Assembly: GCA_026982255.1 (NCBI GenBank)
Contig: JALSHL010000320.1
Span: forward strand, 1 to 7,803
Origin: Paracoccaceae bacterium
GTDB lineage: Bacteria; Pseudomonadota; Alphaproteobacteria; Rhodobacterales; Rhodobacteraceae
DNA length: 7,803 nt
Direction: 5' to 3'
Part shown: positions 1-5,594 of the stretch, one piece after another
Layout: every line of letters begins with the position of its first letter
Numbering within the stretch: position 1 is the first letter of the stretch
Position numbers and translations under genes: made by a program
The notes under the pieces: model-generated
Database searches by the model: none
Seen by the model: only the letters and a program-made list of their open reading frames with translations
Told to the model about the DNA's origin: nothing

Positions 1-84
1 CGTGCCATCCGCCGGAACCGGGTCGGCGGCATCTGGACGCTGGGAATGAAAAACGCCAGCAAGCTGGGGCAGTTCTTCGTATAG
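1..84 (+). CDS. 3' end of an unidentified gene (last 27 codons plus stop)
   Basis: The first frame is open from the window edge and ends at TAG (82..84). The visible tail is basic and partly hydrophobic: it reads RAIRRNRVGGIW, then TLGMKNASKLGQFFV. It is the only gene here on the plus strand, and it converges on the tRNA with 24 bp between its stop and the tRNA 3' end. The tail is too short to assign a family. A membrane-associated or glycosyltransferase-type C-terminus is possible given the GT-C genes nearby, but that is a guess. Reality of the gene is inferred from an open edge frame and sensible composition only. Confidence 0.5.
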   Translation, partial: RAIRRNRVGGIWTLGMKNASKLGQFFV

Positions 85-108
85 ACGGAATTTTTGGAGC
101 GGGGACGT

Positions 109-185
109 TGGTAGCGGGGGAGGGACTTGAACCCCCGACACGCGGATTATGATTCCGCTGCTCTAACCACCTGAGCTACCCCGCC
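109..185 (-). tRNA. tRNA-Met (anticodon CAT), CCA encoded
   Basis: The reverse complement folds into a complete 77-nt cloverleaf. It has acceptor arm GGCGGGG/CCCCGCT with discriminator A, D-arm GCTC/GAGC with loop AGGTGGTTA, anticodon stem GCGGA/TCCGC with loop ATCATAA, 5-nt variable region GTGTC, and T-arm GGGGG/CCCTC with loop TTCAAGT. The anticodon CAT lies at plus-strand 149..151 and the 3' CCA is encoded at 109..111. The overall sequence resembles the proteobacterial elongator tRNA-Met. It lacks the three consecutive G-C pairs in the anticodon stem typical of initiator tRNA. A lysidine-modified tRNA-Ile(CAU) cannot be fully excluded by eye. Position 1-72 is a G-U wobble and the T-stem also contains one G-U pair. 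Confidence 0.93.
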
Positions 186-197
186 GGACCGAGGGTG

Positions 198-226
198 TAT
201 TTAGGGCAGGCCGCAGGGGGCGTCAA
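198..226 (-). promoter_or_regulatory. Promoter of the tRNA gene
   Basis: On the minus strand a -35 element TTGACG (221..226) and a -10 element TAAATA (198..203) are separated by exactly 17 bp. They sit just upstream of the tRNA 5' end at 185. A start about 7 nt after the -10 would give a 5' leader of only about 6 nt before the mature tRNA. The stretch after the -10 is GC-rich (CACCCTCGG), as is common at stable-RNA promoters under stringent control; that regulatory link is inference. The rest of the 186..276 gap shows no gene and no convincing terminator for the glycosyltransferase operon that ends at 277. Confidence 0.7.
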
Positions 227-276
227 GCGGGAAAAGCGGGAATATCCGAAACATTGACAGGGAGCGGCGCAAACTC

Positions 277-1761
277 TCAGCGGTCGGTATCCGGCGGCCT
301 GTATCCCGTCCCGAGATAGAAGGTATAGGTCGCAACCTCCGCGCCGAACCGCTGCACCGTCCGGGTTTCCAGCCTCTGCACCTTTGCAAACCTTCCGGTG
401 ATTTCGGGGGAAAGCGGGTGCCATTCGTTGGTCAAAATAATCGCGTCCCGTCCGGCCAGCACCGTCTCGTCGCGCCAGAAATCGAACGCGCTTTTGCGGC
501 TGGACAGCACCTCGACCTTGTGCAAGGGCACCCAGAAGCCCAGAATGGAGCCGTTGCGATAGTCGGACGCCACCAGAAACGCATCCGGCCGTGCCTGCTG
601 CAAGGCCATTGCCCGTTCCGCGGTTTCCGGCCAGCCATAGACCTCGGCGGTTTCGTAGTCGGTTTCGCCGACAAGGGCGGACAGCGGGAAAACCGCATAG
701 TTGATGGTAAACAATGTGGCGACCACCATTCCTAATAAAAGATGCGCGATCACCTGCCAGCGGCGGAAATACAGCCCCGCAAAGGGCAGAAAGGCCACCA
801 GCGCCATCAGGTTCCAGTAATACAGGACCTGCGTGAAAGCCGACAGAACCAGACACAGCGCGGTCGAGACGAAAAACGTCGCAATCGCGATCCTGCGCCA
901 GTTTTGCGGAACCGCCCCGGGATAGCGCAGCATACGGAAAAATGCCGCGATCAGGAATGGCGAGGCCGCAAGTCCGAAAGACAGCAGAAACGCCGCCATC
1001 TGCCACAGGGTTTTTGCCAGTCCCGTTGCCTCGTCCATCCGGTCGGACAGGTTATACTGGAACGAGGCCGCGCCGTTCTGCATGTTCCAGACGAATACCG
1101 GCGTCAGGACCAGCAGCGTCAGCAGGATCGCCAGATACAGGTGGACCGACCGCAGCATCCCGCGAAACCGTGCCGTGGCCAGCACCGTCGCGAAAACCCC
1201 GAGGGCAAACAGCGCCGCATTGTATTTCGTCAACCCCGCCAACCCGATCAGCAGCGCGGCGAGATACAGGTGCCGCGGGGTGAAACTGCCATCGTCGCGA
1301 ACGGATTCCAGCGTTTTGAAAACGGCAACGGTTGCCAGCGCCAGCAGTGCGATCATCAGGTGGTCGTTGAAAACCATCGCGGTAAAAATGAACATCAGCG
1401 GGCTGGCAAACACCACCAGCAGCGCGAGAATTTTCTGCCGCGCCGCATATCCGTTCAGCCACCACAGGATGCTGCCGGCCAGAATGGCGGTGGAAAACAG
1501 CGCGGGCAGCCGCAGCGCGAACAGGCTGTCCCCGAATACGGCCGCAACGGCTGCCTGTATCCAGGCCTGCAACGGCGGGTGGTCATAATAGGAAAGCGCA
1601 GGATTCTGCCCCCACAGCCAGTAGTAGGCCTCGTCCGGCAGTGGACTGGCCCAGAGCATGAATACCAGACGGTCCGCGATCAGGACAGTGGCGACAAGGG
1701 CCAGAAACCCCGTCGGCAACTCCGGAAACCGTGGCGTGGAAACTGGACCGGCCGCAGGCAT
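277..1761 (-). CDS. GT-C family glycosyltransferase, ArnT/PMT-like (second paralogue, downstream of uppS)
   Basis: A 494-residue polytopic membrane protein of the GT39/ArnT-like superfamily (PMT_2 type). Members transfer a sugar from a polyprenyl-phosphate donor to a lipid or protein acceptor on the outer face of the inner membrane. A hydrophobic helix (about 18-38) is followed by the loop PLPDEAYYWLWG with the family Asp-Glu pair (D43, E44), then PALSYYDHPPLQAW. Many further hydrophobic helices follow, with GLAGLTKYNA near residue 181 and FQYNLSDR near 233. A soluble C-terminal part of roughly 110 residues contains SDYRNGSILGF and ends in TFYLGTGYRPPDTDR. The frame is open upstream into uppS, but that extension has shadow-like composition. 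The ATG at 1759..1761, 8 bp after the uppS stop, matches the paralogue's N-terminus. The Shine-Dalgarno is weak (GGCGG-like). It is probably the last gene of a GT-C/uppS/GT-C operon. Donor sugar and acceptor are unknown. Confidence 0.88.
   Translation of the reverse strand: MPAAGPVSTPRFPELPTGFLALVATVLIADRLVFMLWASPLPDEAYYWLWGQNPALSYYDHPPLQAWIQAAVAAVFGDSLFALRLPALFSTAILAGSILWWLNGYAARQKILALLVVFASPLMFIFTAMVFNDHLMIALLALATVAVFKTLESVRDDGSFTPRHLYLAALLIGLAGLTKYNAALFALGVFATVLATARFRGMLRSVHLYLAILLTLLVLTPVFVWNMQNGAASFQYNLSDRMDEATGLAKTLWQMAAFLLSFGLAASPFLIAAFFRMLRYPGAVPQNWRRIAIATFFVSTALCLVLSAFTQVLYYWNLMALVAFLPFAGLYFRRWQVIAHLLLGMVVATLFTINYAVFPLSALVGETDYETAEVYGWPETAERAMALQQARPDAFLVASDYRNGSILGFWVPLHKVEVLSSRKSAFDFWRDETVLAGRDAIILTNEWHPLSPEITGRFAKVQRLETRTVQRFGAEVATYTFYLGTGYRPPDTDR
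1040..1062. repeat. Segment identical between the two GT-C paralogues (copy 1)
   Basis: These 23 bp occur unchanged at 3358..3380. Both copies are in the same frame and encode FQYNLSDR of the two GT-C enzymes (minus strand). The identity is bounded by mismatches at each end. It is best read as a residue of duplication plus strong protein-level constraint, not as a mobile repeat. Confidence 0.7.
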
Positions 1762-1769
1762 GCCGCCGG

Positions 1770-2483
1770 TTATTCCGCCACGTCCGCCGTGCGCGGCACC
1801 ACGGCCCCGAACTGGCGGATGCGCGAGCGGTAGTTGACCAGCGTGGCCTCGAACACCTCGGGGGTGAAATCCGGCCAGCTTTCCTTGATAAAGGCAAACT
1901 CGGAATAGGCGCTCTGCCATGTCATGAAGTTGGACAGGCGCAATTCTCCGGCGGTGCGGATAATCAGGTCGGGGTCGCTTTGTCCCTTGGTGTCCAGCAC
2001 GCCGGAAATTGTATCCTCGGTGATGTCCCCGATCCGGATTTCACCGGCACTGACCTGCCGTGCAATGGTCCGCATGGCGCGCACCAGTTCGTCCCGCCCG
2101 CCATAATTGATGGCGACGTTCAGGTTCAGCAATGTGTTGTCCTTGGTCAGATCGGTCAGGAAATCCATCTGCTTGCGAATATCCGCGGCCAGCGGCGTGG
2201 GATCGCCGAAGAAACGGACGCGGACGTTTTTTTCGTCCAGCTCCAGAAGGTTGTTCTGCAAATAGCCGCGAAACAGCTTCATCAGCCCTTCGACCTCGTG
2301 CGCCGCGCGCTTCCAGTTTTCCGTGGAAAAGGCATACAGCGTCAGCGTATCCACCCCCAGCGGCGGACAGGATTTGACGATATCCTTCACCCGGTTGGCA
2401 CCGCGCTTGTGCCCGATCAGGCGGGGCATGCCGCGTTTGGCTGCCCAACGGCCATTGCCGTCCATAATTATCCCAACATGCAC
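1770..2483 (-). CDS. uppS: Isoprenyl transferase (UppS-family cis-prenyltransferase)
   Basis: A 237-residue cytosolic cis-prenyltransferase that condenses isopentenyl diphosphate onto an allylic primer to make a long-chain polyprenyl diphosphate, usually undecaprenyl. Family motifs appear in order: HVGIIMDGNGRWA at 2-14 (catalytic Asp8, Asn10, Arg12), GHKRG at 24-28, TLYAFSTENWKR at 48-59, INYGGRDE at 125-132, and DLIIRTAGELRLSNF at 172-186. Arg176, Arg182 and Glu195 match the diphosphate- and Mg-binding residues of E. coli UppS. The start is a GTG with AAGGGG 7 nt upstream. An in-frame TGA seven codons further up (2502..2504) leaves no upstream alternative, so the protein begins almost directly at the first motif and is slightly shorter than the 253-aa E. 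coli enzyme. It is flanked by two paralogous GT-C genes, not by frr/cdsA/dxr, so it may be a specialised paralogue. Product chain length cannot be read with certainty. Confidence 0.95.
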   Translation of the reverse strand: MHVGIIMDGNGRWAAKRGMPRLIGHKRGANRVKDIVKSCPPLGVDTLTLYAFSTENWKRAAHEVEGLMKLFRGYLQNNLLELDEKNVRVRFFGDPTPLAADIRKQMDFLTDLTKDNTLLNLNVAINYGGRDELVRAMRTIARQVSAGEIRIGDITEDTISGVLDTKGQSDPDLIIRTAGELRLSNFMTWQSAYSEFAFIKESWPDFTPEVFEATLVNYRSRIRQFGAVVPRTADVAE

Positions 2484-2490
2484 TTCGCGT

Positions 2491-2496
2491 CCCCTT
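2491..2496 (-). promoter_or_regulatory. Ribosome binding site of uppS
   Basis: AAGGGG on the minus strand lies 7 nt before the GTG at 2481..2483. Together with the in-frame stop at 2502..2504 it fixes this GTG as the start, in preference to the later ATG at codon 7, which would cut off the conserved HVGII strand. Confidence 0.65.
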
Positions 2497-2522
2497 CCGG
2501 ATCACATACTGCCCGCTGATTG

Positions 2523-2551
2523 CGGATACCCTCTAATCACCGCGATTTCAA
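2523..2551 (-). promoter_or_regulatory. Possible weak promoter for uppS and the downstream GT-C gene
   Basis: In the 97-bp gap between the upstream GT-C stop and the uppS start, the minus strand has TTGAAA (2546..2551, five of six to the -35 consensus), a 17-bp spacer, and TATCCG (2523..2528, only three of six to the -10). The spacing is right but the -10 is poor. Read-through from the upstream GT-C gene is equally plausible. No hairpin with a T-run was seen in this gap. Confidence 0.22.
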
Positions 2552-2582
2552 CAAGCGCGTGCATTCGACGGGGACTATCCGC

Positions 2583-4094
2583 CTATTCCTCCGGCGCGGG
2601 TGTGTAGTTCCGGCCCAGATATATCGTGTATTCCGCCACTTTCATACCGAAGGGTGTGATATCGAATGTTTCCAGTTCCTCGATACTGTCGAACCGGTCG
2701 CGGATCACGTCGGCCATGGGAAAGAATGGCTCGGTCAGGATAACAGCATCCTGCCCGTCGCGCCCGTTCTCCCCGATCCAGAAGGTGAACTGGCTTTTGC
2801 GGGTGGCGATTACCTCGACCAGCGGGTCATTGATGGTAAAGGCCAGAATGGAGCCGGTGCGATAGTCCGAAGTCGCCAGAAACTCCGCTCCGGTTTTCTG
2901 TTGCCAGTCCAGCATTTTCTCCGAGATTTCCGGCCAGCCGCGGGCGACGCCGGGCAGATAACCGGAGGTGCCGTTGAAGGCAAAAAGCGGAACAATAACG
3001 AAGTTGATGGTGAACAGGGTGATATAGGCCGTGCCAAAGACCAGATGCGCCACCAGATGCCAGCGCCGCTGGAAATAGATCAGCAGGAACGGGAAAAGCG
3101 GCACATAGGCCACGATGATCCAGTAGGTCGAAACCGGCGTGGAAAGCGACAACACCAGAACGAACCCGAGTGCAACAACCAGACCCGAAATCGCAAAAGG
3201 GCGCACCGCCCCGAGCCACGCAGGTATTTCGTGCGCGGGCAGGGCAAAACGGACAACCGCCGAGACCAGTAACGGGCCGACATGGATCATGGAGGCCAGA
3301 AAGAACATCTGCACATAAAATGCCCAGCGGGACAGGGAACCGCTGTCGAACGCCAGACGGTCGGACAGGTTATACTGGAAAGAGGCATCTCCGTTTGCCT
3401 GGTTCCACAGGAAAACCGGTGTCAGGCAGGCCAGCGTGACCAGCGCCGCAAGATACAGGTGTGGCGAGCGCAGCATGGGCCGCAGGCGTTTGACGAACAG
3501 GATTGCAAGAAATATCCCGATAGCAAAAAGCACAGCATTGTATTTTGTCAGCCCCGCCAGCCCGATCAGCCCCGCCGCCCCGTAGAGCGTCGGTTTCCGC
3601 ACGCTTGCATCTTCGAGAAACCGTTCGAACGTCAACGCCGTCAGGATGGTGGCAAGCGACAGCAGCGCGATCAGCAGATGGTCGTGGAACACGATTTCCA
3701 TCAGAACGAAAAACAGCGGTGTCGCGAAGACCACCAGCACGGCGGTCGGAAAATCGAACTCCACCGTTGTTCCGCGCGCCCGCCTGGACCACCAGTGGAT
3801 GGACCATACAACAATCGCGGAACTCAGCAGCGTCGGCGCGCGCAGGGCCAACAGCGAATGTCCGAAAATCTTGGTGGACAGGCCGATCAGCCACGCCTGC
3901 AGGGGCGGGTGGTCATAATACGAAAGCGCGGGATGCTTGCCCCACAGCCAGTAATAACCCTCGTCCGGCAGCGGCGCGGCAAAAAACAGATAGGCTATCC
4001 GGTCGACCAGCAGGATCGCCAGAACCGTAAACAGAAACCATTTCGGGAGCCGGAGACGTTCCGAGGGCGGGGTGGTTGCAGGAGATGTCGTCAT
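2583..4094 (-). CDS. GT-C family glycosyltransferase, ArnT/PMT-like (first paralogue, upstream of uppS)
   Basis: A 503-residue integral membrane protein of the same GT39/ArnT-like family as the gene at 277..1761. It has a short polar N-terminus (1-17), a first helix (about 18-40), then PLPDEGYYWLWG carrying the Asp-Glu pair (D44, E45) expected to face the periplasm, and PALSYYDHPPLQAW. Further helices follow, with GLAGLTKYNA in the middle and FQYNLSDR near residue 238. The C-terminal soluble part contains SDYRTGSILAF and TRKSQFTFW and ends YLGRNYTPAPEE. Colinear motif conservation shows the two GT-C genes are paralogues. The ATG at 4092..4094 is the only possible upstream start, because an in-frame TGA precedes it by 13 codons with no ATG, GTG or TTG between. 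No Shine-Dalgarno is visible; the leader is AT-rich. It follows selO by 81 bp. The sugar, acceptor and any dependence on the neighbouring UppS are inference. Confidence 0.9.
   Translation of the reverse strand: MTTSPATTPPSERLRLPKWFLFTVLAILLVDRIAYLFFAAPLPDEGYYWLWGKHPALSYYDHPPLQAWLIGLSTKIFGHSLLALRAPTLLSSAIVVWSIHWWSRRARGTTVEFDFPTAVLVVFATPLFFVLMEIVFHDHLLIALLSLATILTALTFERFLEDASVRKPTLYGAAGLIGLAGLTKYNAVLFAIGIFLAILFVKRLRPMLRSPHLYLAALVTLACLTPVFLWNQANGDASFQYNLSDRLAFDSGSLSRWAFYVQMFFLASMIHVGPLLVSAVVRFALPAHEIPAWLGAVRPFAISGLVVALGFVLVLSLSTPVSTYWIIVAYVPLFPFLLIYFQRRWHLVAHLVFGTAYITLFTINFVIVPLFAFNGTSGYLPGVARGWPEISEKMLDWQQKTGAEFLATSDYRTGSILAFTINDPLVEVIATRKSQFTFWIGENGRDGQDAVILTEPFFPMADVIRDRFDSIEELETFDITPFGMKVAEYTIYLGRNYTPAPEE
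3358..3380. repeat. Segment identical between the two GT-C paralogues (copy 2)
   Basis: This is the second copy of the 23-bp identity described at 1040..1062, encoding FQYNLSDR. Shorter identities also exist, for example 17 bp at 1574..1590 and 3904..3920, which encode part of the conserved SYYDHPP loop. Confidence 0.7.
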
Positions 4095-4175
4095 ATTGAA
4101 ACCGAAAATAAAATATGCAGACCAACTACATCACTTCATGCTCCACCGCTACAGATTTTTGTTGCCGACCGCTGC
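4095..4175 (-). other. Gap between selO and the first GT-C gene, AT-rich near the start codon
   Basis: These 81 bp hold no gene. The half next to selO is GC-rich. The last ~25 bases before the GT-C ATG are strikingly AT-rich (ATATTTTATTTTC, then GGTTTCAAT) with no Shine-Dalgarno. TATTTT hexamers could serve as a -10, but no matching -35 was found. No hairpin followed by a T-run was seen, so read-through from selO is possible. Confidence 0.4.
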
Positions 4176-5594
4176 TCACGTCCCACAGAATGTCGCCCGC
4201 ACCACCTCGTCGGGCTGCGGCGGGTTCTCGTATTGCGCGAATTCCGTCCGCGCCTCGAACGGGTTCGACAGCACCTCCAGCAGGCGTTCAAACGGCGCAT
4301 AGTCGCCCTTTTCCGCGGCTTCGATCATTTCCTCCATCCGGTGGTTGCGCGGGATATAGACCGGATTGACGGCACGCATTACCGCCGGATCGGGCCCGAG
4401 CGGCAGCCAGCCTTTCGCCCATTCGTCGAAGGCTTCCGGCTGCTCAAACAAGGCGCGCACCGGTTCGGCGCTCCCTCCTTCGGCCAGCGCCCCCAGATGC
4501 CGGAAAAATAGCGTGAAATCCACCGCGTTGTTCGCCATAGCGGTCAGCAGGCCGGAAACCAGCGGTTTTTCTACGGCCTCCAACCCCAGTTTCCGGGCAA
4601 ACCCTTTGTGATATGCCTCCGAAAACAGCAGCGGAAAGCGGTCCAGAACCGCCTGCGCCGCTTCGCGCGCCTTTTCCGCATCGCGATCCACCAGAGTCAG
4701 CAGCGTGCTGCCGAGCTGCGCCAGATTCCAGTGTGCGATCTGCGGCTGGTTTCCCCAGGCATAGCGCCCCTGCCGGTCGATGGAGCTGAACACCGTTTCG
4801 GGGTGGTAGCTGTCCATGAAGGCGCACGGCCCGTAGTCGATCGTTTCGCCGGCAACCGACATGTTGTCGGTGTTCATCACCCCGTGGATAAACCCGACCT
4901 GCATCCAGCGCGCCACCAGTTCCGCCTGCCGCTGCATCACCGCTTCCAGAAACGCCAGCGCGGGGTTTCCGGCTTCGGCTGCGGCCGGATAGTGCCGTGC
5001 TATGGTGTAATTCAGCAGGCGTTTCAGCGACTCCGTATCGCGCCGCGCAAAATGGAACTGGAAGGTGCCGACGCGGATGTGGCTCTCGGCCACACGGGTC
5101 AGCACCGCACCGGGCAGCAGCCCCTCGCGCCGCACCAGATCACCGGTAGTCACCGCCGCCAGCGCCCGCGTGGTGGGAATGCCGAGCGCCGCCATCGCCT
5201 CGCTGACAACATATTCGCGCAGCACCGGCCCGATCACCGCGCGCCCGTCGCCGTTGCGCGAAAACACCGTGCGCCCCGCGCCCTTCAACTGGATGTCGCG
5301 CCGCACTCCGTCCGGCCCGATCACCTCGCCCAGCAGCACGGCGCGCCCGTCGCCAAGCTGCGGCACAAACCCGCCGAACTGGTGCCCGGCATAGGCGGTC
5401 GCCACCGGCTCCGCCCCCTCCGGTACCATGTTGCCTGCCAGCACATCGACCGTCAGGTCGGCCGGATCGATGCCGATTTTCCGCGCCAGCCCCTCGTTCA
5501 GCTTCACCAGCTTCGGCGCCGGCACCTTGGCGGGAACCTGCGGCGCGTGGAACTGCGGTGGCAGGGCGGCGAAACTGTTGTCGAAACGGATCAC
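4176..5594 (-). CDS. selO: SelO family protein adenylyltransferase (YdiU)
   Basis: A 472-residue SelO-type pseudokinase, a family that transfers AMP from ATP to Ser/Thr/Tyr of target proteins and has been linked to oxidative stress and glutathionylation. Recognisable segments are AYAGHQFGGFVPQLGDGRA (67-85), QLKGAGRT (Lys104), REYVVSEAM (Glu127), TRVAESHIRVGTF (Arg167, Arg174), HGVMNTDNMS (Asp243, Asn244) and DYGP (Asp253). These align, at a constant offset of 9, with residues I recall as catalytic in Pseudomonas syringae SelO (K113, E136, D252, N253, D262). The C-terminus ends in Phe-Cys-Gly-Thr, with Cys470 where the human protein has selenocysteine. The frame is open further upstream, but the GTG at 5592..5594 is preferred. 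It overlaps the preceding gene's stop as GTGA, has GGAG 8 nt upstream, and yields the typical N-terminus IRFDNSFAALP. Translational coupling to the upstream gene is likely. Confidence 0.95.
   Translation of the reverse strand: MIRFDNSFAALPPQFHAPQVPAKVPAPKLVKLNEGLARKIGIDPADLTVDVLAGNMVPEGAEPVATAYAGHQFGGFVPQLGDGRAVLLGEVIGPDGVRRDIQLKGAGRTVFSRNGDGRAVIGPVLREYVVSEAMAALGIPTTRALAAVTTGDLVRREGLLPGAVLTRVAESHIRVGTFQFHFARRDTESLKRLLNYTIARHYPAAAEAGNPALAFLEAVMQRQAELVARWMQVGFIHGVMNTDNMSVAGETIDYGPCAFMDSYHPETVFSSIDRQGRYAWGNQPQIAHWNLAQLGSTLLTLVDRDAEKAREAAQAVLDRFPLLFSEAYHKGFARKLGLEAVEKPLVSGLLTAMANNAVDFTLFFRHLGALAEGGSAEPVRALFEQPEAFDEWAKGWLPLGPDPAVMRAVNPVYIPRNHRMEEMIEAAEKGDYAPFERLLEVLSNPFEARTEFAQYENPPQPDEVVRATFCGT

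Noticed and set aside
109..185. tRNA 3' end as an integration site for a genomic island
   Set aside because: There is no integrase, no second copy of the tRNA end within the window, and the adjacent genes do not look mobile.
225..241. Short direct repeat AAGCGGGA/AAAGCGGGA upstream of the tRNA promoter
   Set aside because: It is only two adjacent 8-base units in GC-rich DNA, with no symmetry or further copies, so it is likely chance.
742..1833. A 363-codon plus-strand frame antisense to the second GT-C gene, and a similar 409-codon frame at 3282..4511
   Set aside because: Both mirror the paralogous GT-C genes, share the same low-information Arg/Gln-rich composition, and look related only because their sense strands are paralogous.
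1762..1920. An N-terminal extension of the second GT-C gene into uppS (53 extra codons)
   Set aside because: The extra residues overlap uppS, are Arg/Gly-rich with no match to the paralogue, and the ATG at 1759..1761 gives an N-terminus colinear with the first GT-C protein.
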